NCBI GenBank assembly: GCA_021159525.1
Contig: JAGHEC010000134.1
Location: 1 to 13,084, forward strand
Direction of reading: 5' to 3'
DNA length: 13,084 nt
Source: Deltaproteobacteria bacterium
GTDB lineage: Bacteria > Desulfobacterota > DSM-4660 > Desulfatiglandales > Desulfatiglandaceae
The notes beneath the pieces are model-generated. The model worked only from the letters and a program-made list of their open reading frames with translations, did no database searches and had not been told where the DNA came from. Both the position numbers and the translations under genes were made by a program. Shown piece by piece: positions 7,901 to 13,084 of this stretch. The number at the start of each line of letters is the position of its first letter. The stretch's first letter is position 1.

Positions 7901-8750
7901 GGATGCCTTTGAGCGGGTCGCTCTTCTCAAGGAAACCGGCGAGCAGAACCACATCATAAAAAACGCCGCCCTGCTTAAGGCAGAGCTTATTGAGCAGGGA
8001 GCGGACGAAGACCAGGTGGATGAACTTTCCCTGGCCCGGGTGTTCGGTCCCGCGCCGGGCACTTACGGAACCCTGGTCAACGACCTGGTGAAAAGCGCGC
8101 ATTGGCAGGCGGAAGGCGACTTGGTATCCGCCTTTTTGGACAGCCTGCAGCACGCCTACACCAAAAACCACTATGGCAGTGAACAGAGAGAGCTTCTTAC
8201 CAGCAACCTCAAACGGGTGGAAATGGTCAGCCAGATCCGCTGCTCCGTGGATAGGGAAATCACCGACCTGGACCATTATTACGAATACTTCGGCGGCCTT
8301 TCCCGCGCTGTTGAGGAGTATTCCGGCAAAAGGCCCATTATGCTGATTTCCGATTCCACCTTGGGGCGGGTCCGCACCGAAGATATCTCATCCGCCATCG
8401 GCCGAGGCGCACGCACCAGAATACTGAACCCAAAATGGATTCAGGGAATGCTCGGGCACAAACACCACGGGGGCACCGAGATAGCCGAGCGCATGGAAAA
8501 CCTCATCGGGCTTTCCGCCACCACCCATTCCGTGGACAACACCATCTGGGATGACGTCAACCGGACCTTTGCGTTGGATGAGGAGATGAGAAGGCTCCTG
8601 CAGGAAAACAATCCGTACGCTTTGCTGGAGATTATGGAAAGGCTTCTGGAGGCCGAAGCCAGAGGGTATTGGGAGCCTGATCCGGATGAATTCGATCAAT
8701 TGAAGGAAGCCTACCTCCAGGCCGAAGGGGCTGTGGAGGAGCAGGTTTAA
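4995..8750 (+). CDS. cobN: CobN-like class I chelatase large subunit
   Basis: A 1251-residue protein of the CobN/BchH family, the porphyrin- or corrin-binding subunit of ATP-dependent Co/Mg chelatases; relatives called HmuS act in anaerobic heme utilisation. I start it at GTG 4995 because AAGAGGA (4981-4987) is 7 nt upstream and GTGA overlaps the permease stop. A longer frame reaching back to 4878 would run deep inside btuC. The family signature VHIGTHGSVELVPGKEMAMS lies at 581-600, with the catalytic-type HxGTHG at 582-587, followed by GNCWPDYLMGQMPHLYFYYT and AKRRSHG. The C-terminal block NPKWIQGMLGHKHHGGTEIAERM starts at 1145. Length and motifs indicate an intact gene. The ATPase partners (CobS/CobT or ChlI/ChlD) are absent from the window. 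It could insert cobalt into salvaged corrinoids or remove metal from imported tetrapyrroles; the sequence alone does not decide. It appears cytoplasmic, with no signal peptide. Confidence 0.9.
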   Translation: MKNTIENSTCSKKLMNIMAVSVSATALNHLKRFGESWNQSGNSSRVELTLHYIGSSAFTPQTWPVIFDAIARQDIIFLDLMGAPSDFCGALVKRVKAFPGQLVVVGSSGMGLNNNTRLGEFNPSGANEAKKKKAGYGMAMQTIAGGMEKGETELSPAVARDLKNYTWLVSYWHYATRENIKNLVFLLGREYAGFRDMPEAEPPVTLEEMTILDSARGLTYETTEAYWRDNPKDPDKPTVCLLFSPTNYPVDTHPLVHLMVEKLHERFNVLPVATLRVVDEDVKRLAEFIEGEAQAIVNLLPFRLGAGPRGGKPEQVIKLIKQLNIPLMHPLLLNRQTRKEWLEETRGALPGPFVVHIFLPELDGATECIPIGAMTEGNPDAPDGGFGELGLITERMERLCRKLRNWVTLRRIPNRRKKLALIMYNYPPGEAHVAHAAFLDTFESVSAMLAMLHEKGYEVEPLSGEEIRRRLVNEGKINSPRWHLADRTPDLIVSKKAVPDLPNPEKFRQKWGPFPGELMCTEDGVIIPGFISGNVFIGLQPTRGFGEEQAKNYHSKDIPPHHQYVGFYKWLEREFKANVCVHIGTHGSVELVPGKEMAMSGNCWPDYLMGQMPHLYFYYTGNPSEAMVAKRRSHGVLLSHLPVPFKRSDLYGSLQTLEDLMGQYAEAEQMGAGRKVDLFNDINAQAQELGWRDADLEEIHRRLYEYKTSLIPSRLHRIGQGYSTEETTAYLVQLFKLSGEDRPSLWAILAARRGWDWESMDSSPQLHTGRMDALELEATEWVQRHVILGEPVSKSGKADEPALIQLREKALQMKDWLTNNPELESFHNGLNSGFIAPGLGGDMFRNPEVMPSGRNLFQFDPRQVPSPVAMRRGAEVAENTLAEYRRRNGDWPQSVALILWGLETARTHGETVSQVFTYLGVRLKRQQGMGDPYLEVIPPSELGRPRIDVTIQICGFFRDMFPNLLPILADAFERVALLKETGEQNHIIKNAALLKAELIEQGADEDQVDELSLARVFGPAPGTYGTLVNDLVKSAHWQAEGDLVSAFLDSLQHAYTKNHYGSEQRELLTSNLKRVEMVSQIRCSVDREITDLDHYYEYFGGLSRAVEEYSGKRPIMLISDSTLGRVRTEDISSAIGRGARTRILNPKWIQGMLGHKHHGGTEIAERMENLIGLSATTHSVDNTIWDDVNRTFALDEEMRRLLQENNPYALLEIMERLLEAEARGYWEPDPDEFDQLKEAYLQAEGAVEEQV

Positions 8751-8806
8751 CAATAAACGCGTCAATACACTCAGGAATACAACACTAGTTTAAAAGGGAG
8801 GAAAAA

Positions 8807-10855
8807 ATGCTAAAACGCTGTCTTAGTACCATCAGGGGAACGTTGCTTGCCGCGGCACTTCTTTTCTATGCCGTCCCGGCATCTGCACAGGATGTAAAAA
8901 AGAAAGAAACCCCAAAGCCGGTTTCCATTCAGGAAATGGTCGTCACCAGCACCAGGTCGGAACGTTCGTTGGATGAAGTTGTGGCCCAGGTTTCGGTGGT
9001 TGACAAAAAAGAGATTAAAAAGCTGCCGGTCGTGCTTTGGGACGATGCCCTGAAGTACCAGGGCGGCATCTGGATCAGGAAAACCCGCGATCTGAGCATG
9101 GCCTCCGTCATGAACATGCCCGCCATCCGCGGTGTGGGAGGAAGCGGCAACAACCTTCTGCTGCTGGATGGCTTTCCGATAATGAACCCGGTGTCCGGCT
9201 GGCTCGCCGGCAACAACATCCCGTCCGCACTCATAGAACAGATTGAGCTGGTAAAGGGTCCCAACTCCTCGCTCTACGGTTCCTCGGCCATGGGCGGCGT
9301 CATGAACATCATCACCCAGAGCGCCAAAGATAAAAAATGGGAAGTCAATCCCCACGGTCGCGTGGGCAACTACGGCTACTGGGAATCCGGCGCCAACGTG
9401 GCCAACGATTTCGGCGACGCAAGCGTATCCGTGGGCTACACATACCGCAACGCGGACAACTACCTGTGCAGGGATAAAGACGGTCGCAGAGTCCGTCTGC
9501 CCGGGCACAGGCGCCCTGTAACCATTGAGCACGATGTGGAAAACCGCGAATCCAACGCGGATATGGCGCATGTGCGCGTGGGATGGGACATCAACGAAAA
9601 CAACAAACTGGACCTGATAGCCGTGGGAGGCAAAAATGAGCAGGGCTGGGGTTGGTCTACATATCTGCCTGACTTTACACCGTCTTTGGATGAAGACGAC
9701 CTGTTCATGGGTGTCCGCTCCAACCATAACCTGGGCAATGATTACAACTTGAGCTTCGGACTGTACAGCAACTACGTCGACGCCAAGAGAACAAGGGAAG
9801 AAATGTCCATGAACGCCGGCATGGGCAAAACCTCCTACTTCCCGGAAAGTCAGGACGTAACCGGTCACGAGTACGGCCTCCAGAGCAAGCTGACCAAATT
9901 CTTCGCCGATTGGGGCATCGTGACCCTGGGTGTGGACCTCACCCGCACATCAGCAAGCTGGGACTACACCAACCTGGAAAACGGCAAAAATATGGCCGAC
10001 GTGTCTGAAGAAATCGGCAACATCGCCCCCTATCTTCAGTGGGAGACATCCTTCCTGGATTCCAATCTCCTCATCACCCCCGGCATTCGGGCGGACTTCC
10101 ACTCCGAAGCAGGCAGTGCGGTTTCCCCGAAACTCGGCATCCGCTACAAATTCAACGAAGCCTTTTCCGTTCGGACCTCGGTGGGCCGCTCTTTCCGCTC
10201 CCCCACCATCCGGGAGCTCTACCAGCCCGCATGGATGATGCGCCCCGGCGTACCCTTTGTGGGAAACAAAGACCTGAAGCCCGCCACCATGTGGTCCGGC
10301 GATCTAGGCGTGGAATACAGATACATAAACAGATGTATTGTCACCCTTACGGGTTTCCATTCCAAGGGTAAGGATTTCATATCCGCTCCTGTTGTGAACA
10401 ACATCCAGCAGTACAACAACATTGATGAAGTGGAGATCTCCGGCTTCGAGGCGGGCATTAAGGTCATGCTTATGAAGGGCCTGCACTGGTTTGGCAATTA
10501 TACGTACACCGACGCCAAGAACACTGTAGAGGACGAACCTCTCACCTACGTGCCCCAGAACGTTTTCAACACCGGGTTTTTGGGCAACTGGGACATCAAC
10601 AGCAAGTTCAACCTGGAAGGCAGCCTGATAGCCAATTGCTACACCAGGCTTCCCTATAAAGTGGGCATGGGCCGCTCCGCAACCATGGAGTGGGAGAACC
10701 GCAACGTCCTGGACGGCGGCATTGTTCTGGGTTACGACAGGCTCATGACCATCGGATTCAAGGCCACCAACATCACCAACAGCAAATCTTTCACAGAAGG
10801 TATGACTTATGGCTCAGGCCGCACCTTCTGGGTGGAGATCGGATTCACTCTGTAG
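8807..10855 (+). CDS. TonB-dependent outer-membrane receptor (BtuB-like by context)
   Basis: A 682-residue outer-membrane beta-barrel receptor. The signal peptide is about 1-27 (cleavage after ASA), with a TonB box at IQEMVVTSTR (41-50). The plug domain runs to about 170 with the classic VKGPNSSLYGSSAMGGVMNI from 149. The barrel ends in FWVEIGFTL, with FRSPTIRELYQP and GNKDLKPATM typical of the C-terminal barrel. An excellent Shine-Dalgarno, GGGAGG (8796-8801), is 5 nt before ATG 8807. The 56-nt gap after cobN shows no terminator, so it is probably the last high-GC gene of the riboswitch operon. BtuB, heme and siderophore receptors share these motifs; cobalamin specificity is inferred from the riboswitch and BtuFC-type partners. 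It is slightly longer than E. coli BtuB (614). Confidence 0.9.
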   Translation: MLKRCLSTIRGTLLAAALLFYAVPASAQDVKKKETPKPVSIQEMVVTSTRSERSLDEVVAQVSVVDKKEIKKLPVVLWDDALKYQGGIWIRKTRDLSMASVMNMPAIRGVGGSGNNLLLLDGFPIMNPVSGWLAGNNIPSALIEQIELVKGPNSSLYGSSAMGGVMNIITQSAKDKKWEVNPHGRVGNYGYWESGANVANDFGDASVSVGYTYRNADNYLCRDKDGRRVRLPGHRRPVTIEHDVENRESNADMAHVRVGWDINENNKLDLIAVGGKNEQGWGWSTYLPDFTPSLDEDDLFMGVRSNHNLGNDYNLSFGLYSNYVDAKRTREEMSMNAGMGKTSYFPESQDVTGHEYGLQSKLTKFFADWGIVTLGVDLTRTSASWDYTNLENGKNMADVSEEIGNIAPYLQWETSFLDSNLLITPGIRADFHSEAGSAVSPKLGIRYKFNEAFSVRTSVGRSFRSPTIRELYQPAWMMRPGVPFVGNKDLKPATMWSGDLGVEYRYINRCIVTLTGFHSKGKDFISAPVVNNIQQYNNIDEVEISGFEAGIKVMLMKGLHWFGNYTYTDAKNTVEDEPLTYVPQNVFNTGFLGNWDINSKFNLEGSLIANCYTRLPYKVGMGRSATMEWENRNVLDGGIVLGYDRLMTIGFKATNITNSKSFTEGMTYGSGRTFWVEIGFTL

Positions 10856-10868
10856 CACAACGGGGTAT

Positions 10869-10881
10869 ACCGACCATCGGT
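10869..10881 (+). other. Small hairpin after the receptor gene
   Basis: ACCGA-CCA-TCGGT forms a perfect 5-bp stem 14 nt after the receptor stop, with no T tract. It is too weak to call a terminator. It lies at the edge where the sequence changes from GC-rich to more AT-rich. Confidence 0.3.
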
Positions 10882-10924
10882 CTCTTGCTCAGAAGGAAGA
10901 CTGCCATTATGAAAAAGACACAAA

Positions 10925-10964
10925 ACCACGTTACACGCGACACTGTCACGAAACATGAAACCAG
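10925..10964. repeat. Degenerate CGTTACACG/CACGAAACATGAAA repeat patch
   Basis: The stretch contains CACGTTACACG (10927-10937) and CACGAAACATGAAACC. CGTTACACG recurs at 12191-12199, and GTTACACG at 12462-12469. Related CGTGAAACGTGAA strings occur around 12149-12164 and 12405-12450. It lies directly before the ATPase gene, whose start at 10968 has only AGGG one nucleotide away. I read it as a copy of a short dispersed repeat family. Confidence 0.45.
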
Positions 10965-10967
10965 GGT

Positions 10968-12161
10968 ATGGAGGCAATGGATCTGGCGGTCGGGTATGGG
11001 CGAAAGACCGTTGTCGCCGGCATCAACCAGGAGATGCTCAAGGGACAGTTCATCTGCCTCTTAGGGCCCAACGGCTCGGGGAAGACGACCATTTTAAGGA
11101 CCCTGTCGAGGCTCCTCTCCCCGTTGAAGGGAGCAGTATATCTTAACGGCCGCATGTTAAACGACTTAAACTCGGTTGAACTGGCCAAAACCCTGGCAGT
11201 GGTTTTGACGGAAAAGCTGTCTGCCGGTTTGATCACGGCATTCGAGTTCGCCGCCATGGGCAGGTATCCCCATACGGGTTTTCTCGGCAAGCTGTCTGAA
11301 GAAGACATACAAAAGACAAGAGAGGCTTTGCTGCTAGTCAATGCAGGGGATATCTCAGACAGATATTTTAATGAGCTGAGCGACGGGGAAAAACAGAAGG
11401 CGATCCTTGCAAGGGCGCTGGCCCAGGAGCCTGAAGTTATTATCCTGGACGAACCGACCCTTCACCTCGATTTGAAACACAGGATTGAGCTTATAGCCAT
11501 CTTACGTAATTTTTCCAGAGAGAAGGGTATTACGGTAATCGTGTCCCTTCATGATGTGGATCTTGCCCTTAAGATCTTGGAGATAGTGGCGCTTGTAAAG
11601 GACGGGGCAATAATGGCATGGGGACCTCCGGATGAGGTCCTGAAAGAGGATACGGTGGCACGGTTATATGACCTTGATCGTGCCCGTTTTGACAGGAAGC
11701 TCGGTACTATCGAGCTGATCAACAGCAGTAATGGCAGGACGGCCTTCGTGGTAGCCGGCGGGGGAACCGGCACACCCATATATCGAATCCTTTCAAGGAG
11801 CGGCCTGCGCCTTATGACCGGAGTCATCCATGAAAATGATATTGATTACCATATTGCCCGGTCTATCGGGGCAACAGTAATCTGCGAAAAGCCATTTAGG
11901 AAAATCAAGAAAAGCAGACTGCGCCGTTCATCCACCCTCCTGGAGAAAATTGACGATGTTATTGATTCCGGATTTCCTATAGGGTCATCAAACAGGCGTA
12001 ATCTGAAATTGATACTCAATGCAGTTGAGGAGGGTAAACGCGTCTATACCCTCCGCAGCAGGAAGGCGGCTCATAACCTGTATGGTGAATCCGCTGAAAA
12101 ACTGATTTATTGCGGAGGGTGTCGATCTATCTTAGAGGAAATCATGTACCGTGAAACGTGA
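10968..12161 (+). CDS. btuD: BtuD/FecE-type ABC transporter ATPase with extra C-terminal domain
   Basis: A 397-residue protein with an ABC ATPase in residues 1-250: Walker A GPNGSGKT (33-40), signature LSDGE (137-141), Walker B VIILDEPT with Asp161/Glu162, and H-loop His195. The usual Q-loop glutamine region reads VVLTEKL, as I recall from some FecE relatives. After about residue 255 comes a domain of about 140 residues beginning RTAFVVAGGGTGTP (257-270), a glycine-rich Rossmann-like loop, and ending with CGGC (382-385). A comparable tail occurs, from memory, on some archaeal BtuD proteins; its function is unknown to me. The start could be ATG 10968 or 10977. Neither has a well-spaced Shine-Dalgarno. 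It would energise the BtuC permease encoded 6 kb upstream. Codons are visibly more AT-rich than in the preceding genes. The last codons (MYRET-stop) are made of repeat sequence. Confidence 0.87.
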   Translation: MEAMDLAVGYGRKTVVAGINQEMLKGQFICLLGPNGSGKTTILRTLSRLLSPLKGAVYLNGRMLNDLNSVELAKTLAVVLTEKLSAGLITAFEFAAMGRYPHTGFLGKLSEEDIQKTREALLLVNAGDISDRYFNELSDGEKQKAILARALAQEPEVIILDEPTLHLDLKHRIELIAILRNFSREKGITVIVSLHDVDLALKILEIVALVKDGAIMAWGPPDEVLKEDTVARLYDLDRARFDRKLGTIELINSSNGRTAFVVAGGGTGTPIYRILSRSGLRLMTGVIHENDIDYHIARSIGATVICEKPFRKIKKSRLRRSSTLLEKIDDVIDSGFPIGSSNRRNLKLILNAVEEGKRVYTLRSRKAAHNLYGESAEKLIYCGGCRSILEEIMYRET

Positions 12162-12218
12162 AGCGTGAGGAGAAATTATGACATCTTTTACGTTACACGA
12201 ACCACGTTTCACGGTACA
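12145..12218. repeat. 16-bp perfect inverted repeat overlapping the ATPase 3' end
   Basis: TGTACCGTGAAACGTG (12145-12160) is exactly complementary to CACGTTTCACGGTACA (12203-12218), with 42 nt between. The left arm contains the last codons of the ATPase gene and most of its stop codon. There is no T run after the right arm, so it is not a standard intrinsic terminator, though it could protect the 3' end of the mRNA. The intervening sequence contains another CGTTACACG copy (12191-12199). Confidence 0.8.
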
Positions 12219-12226
12219 CGAAATTA

Positions 12227-12238
12227 AAGGAGGTGATA
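12227..12238 (+). promoter_or_regulatory. Orphan near-perfect Shine-Dalgarno
   Basis: AAAGGAGGTGAT matches the complement of the 3' end of 16S rRNA over 12 nt, yet no ATG or GTG lies 5-10 nt downstream. The nearest start-like codon in an open frame is TTG at 12250, about 11 nt beyond its end, opening a 30-codon frame to TGA 12340-12342. It may serve a leader peptide or be fortuitous. Confidence 0.35.
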
Positions 12239-12289
12239 ATAACAGAGATTTGACGTTACCTTTAGCACGAGAAGGTTTAACAAAAAAGA

Positions 12290-12394
12290 CAGGGTGGGAG
12301 ACCCGCCAAAAGTCCACCTCACCCTGCCACCAGCCAACCTGATGCAAAAGGAGATCCGGTTAAACTGGCATTTTTATGCTACCACCGGACCTCC
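12290..12394 (+). promoter_or_regulatory. Structured untranslated leader before the second receptor gene
   Basis: Two strong folds are visible. In the first, 12290-12296 (CAGGGTG) can pair with 12320-12326 (CACCCTG). The same bases can instead form a tight hairpin, GGTGGG-AGA-CCCGCC (12293-12307), so the two structures exclude each other. In the second, GGAGATCCGGT (12350-12360) pairs with ACCGGACCTCC (12384-12394), leaving one mismatch, with an inner GCAT/ATGC stem. I could not match this to a known riboswitch, and it lacks the B12 box. It lies about 100 nt before the start of a TonB-dependent receptor, so a cis-regulatory RNA is plausible. Confidence 0.4.
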
Positions 12395-12400
12395 AGAAAG

Positions 12401-12470
12401 TCAAACGTGAACGTGTTTCGTAAGGCATACACCGTGAAGCGTGAAAGCGTGAGAGGTGCATGTTACACGT
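12401..12470. repeat. Degenerate CGTGAA-type repeat patch
   Basis: AAACGTGAACGTGTTTCG (12403-12420), ACCGTGAAGCGTGAAAGCGT (12431-12450) and GTTACACG (12462-12469) repeat the motifs found at 12148-12169 and 10927-10960. It appears to be the same dispersed low-complexity family, directly upstream of the receptor's Shine-Dalgarno. Confidence 0.6.
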
Positions 12471-12494
12471 TAAGCAAAAAGGAGGAGGTTCGAA

Positions 12495-13084
12495 ATGAGA
12501 AAGATTTTTAAGATGGCGATGGCGTTATTTGTTTTGACTTTGTTTCTGGCCTTGCCAGGGATTGGTTTGGCCCAGGAGTATACGACCGGGGAGGAGGCTA
12601 AAAAGGAAGAAAAGGCCAAGGATGGGGAGGAGAAAAAGACTCTCAAGTTGGAAGAGATAGTAGTGACGGCTACGAGAACAAAGACCCCTGTTATGGATAC
12701 ACCGTCTAATATCTCGGTGATTACAGCTACCGATCTGGAGGCGATGGATGCCAAAAATGTGACTGAAGCCCTGAAAAAACTGCCTGGTATATACTACACC
12801 AATGCCTCTGGTCTGGAGCCGAAGATATCCCTCCGTGGTACCAGAATTGGGATGAGCGGCGGGGCACTCGTATTGGTTAATGGCATTCCTGTGAATATGG
12901 GGAAATTTGGTTATACTGATTTTGAAGCTATTCCGGTTGATAATATCGAGCGGGTAGAGGTAGTCAAGGGGCCGATGTCAGCCCTTTATGGCGGAGATTC
13001 AGCCCGTGGAGTTATCAATATTATTACCAAACGTGGCGGCGGTCCCATAAATGGCAAAATAAGTACCATCCTTGGCTCTTATAA
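12495..13084 (+). CDS. Second TonB-dependent receptor, N-terminal part (runs off window)
   Basis: 196 codons are present and the frame is open to the right edge. GGAGGAGG (12481-12488) lies 6 nt before ATG 12495. A signal peptide covers about residues 1-26 (cleavage after GLA). A Glu/Lys-rich linker (28-50) leads to the TonB box LEEIVVTATRT (52-62). The plug domain follows: ISVITATDLEAMDAKNVTEAL, LVNGIPVNMGKFG, VEVVKGPMSALYGGDSARGV (154-173) and NIITKRGGG. The barrel is beyond the window. Its plug differs clearly from that of the receptor at 8807, and its codons are more AT-rich. It has no B12 riboswitch directly upstream, so its substrate (another cobamide, heme or a siderophore) cannot be assigned. 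Confidence 0.92.
   Translation, partial: MRKIFKMAMALFVLTLFLALPGIGLAQEYTTGEEAKKEEKAKDGEEKKTLKLEEIVVTATRTKTPVMDTPSNISVITATDLEAMDAKNVTEALKKLPGIYYTNASGLEPKISLRGTRIGMSGGALVLVNGIPVNMGKFGYTDFEAIPVDNIERVEVVKGPMSALYGGDSARGVINIITKRGGGPINGKISTILGSY

Noticed and set aside
7206..8276. 356-codon antisense frame within cobN
   Set aside because: It lies wholly opposite strongly conserved CobN sequence and its protein is low-complexity and unfamiliar. It is a shadow of GC-rich coding DNA.
8810..9868. 352-codon antisense frame opposite the TonB receptor
   Set aside because: Opposite the signal peptide, plug and barrel start of a clear receptor gene; a shadow frame.
10869..10881. Terminator after the first TonB receptor
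   Set aside because: Only five base pairs and no T tract.
12132..12347. 71-codon reverse frame over the repeat region
   Set aside because: Its translation (for example HASRFTVHDF) comes largely from the CGTGAA repeat and it has no gene context.
12401..12470. CRISPR-like array
   Set aside because: The repeats are short, degenerate and irregularly spaced with no unique spacers.
12220..12494. Second cobalamin riboswitch before the second receptor
   Set aside because: I looked for the B12 box and the GCTGTAA-type core and did not find them. The structure there is of another kind.

Overview
The window reads as a chromosomal segment of a Gram-negative, probably anaerobic bacterium. TonB-dependent outer-membrane receptors show an outer membrane. 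ResB/CcsA-type (system II) cytochrome c biogenesis proteins, a CobN-like chelatase without visible oxygen-dependent partners, and the general sequence style are compatible with Desulfobacterota (former Deltaproteobacteria). That placement is an inference; no rRNA or marker gene is present.

Layout. Positions 1-283 hold only ends of unidentified reading frames, one of which weakly resembles the C-terminus of a transposase. A sigma70-like promoter (427-455) leads into a well-preserved cobalamin riboswitch (aptamer about 521-687) and a strong intrinsic terminator (748-786). A 169-bp MITE-like element with inverted ends and an 11-bp flanking duplication sits between this leader and the first gene. 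Then comes a compact co-directional operon: a ccsA/resC-like gene and a resB-like gene (4-nt overlap), a BtuF-type binding protein interrupted by an in-frame TGA, a BtuC/FecCD permease, a 1251-residue CobN-like chelatase (4-nt overlap with the permease) and a TonB-dependent receptor. A BtuD-type ATPase with an extra C-terminal domain follows in visibly more AT-rich DNA. Degenerate CGTGAA/TTCACG repeats lie on both sides of this ATPase gene. A structured, unexplained leader and the first 196 codons of a second TonB-dependent receptor close the window.

Taken together, the riboswitch-headed part contains every layer needed to bring a large tetrapyrrole across both membranes: receptor, binding protein, permease and ATPase. 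It also contains a class I chelatase-like protein and a two-protein membrane complex whose relatives handle heme. The riboswitch points to corrinoids as the regulating ligand, and most likely the cargo. The CcsA/ResB pair and the HmuS-like chelatase point to heme-like chemistry. The best working model is a B12-repressed corrinoid or metallotetrapyrrole uptake and metal-handling locus in which two cytochrome-c-biogenesis-type proteins have been recruited to a new role. The main caveat is that the binding-protein gene carries an in-frame stop.
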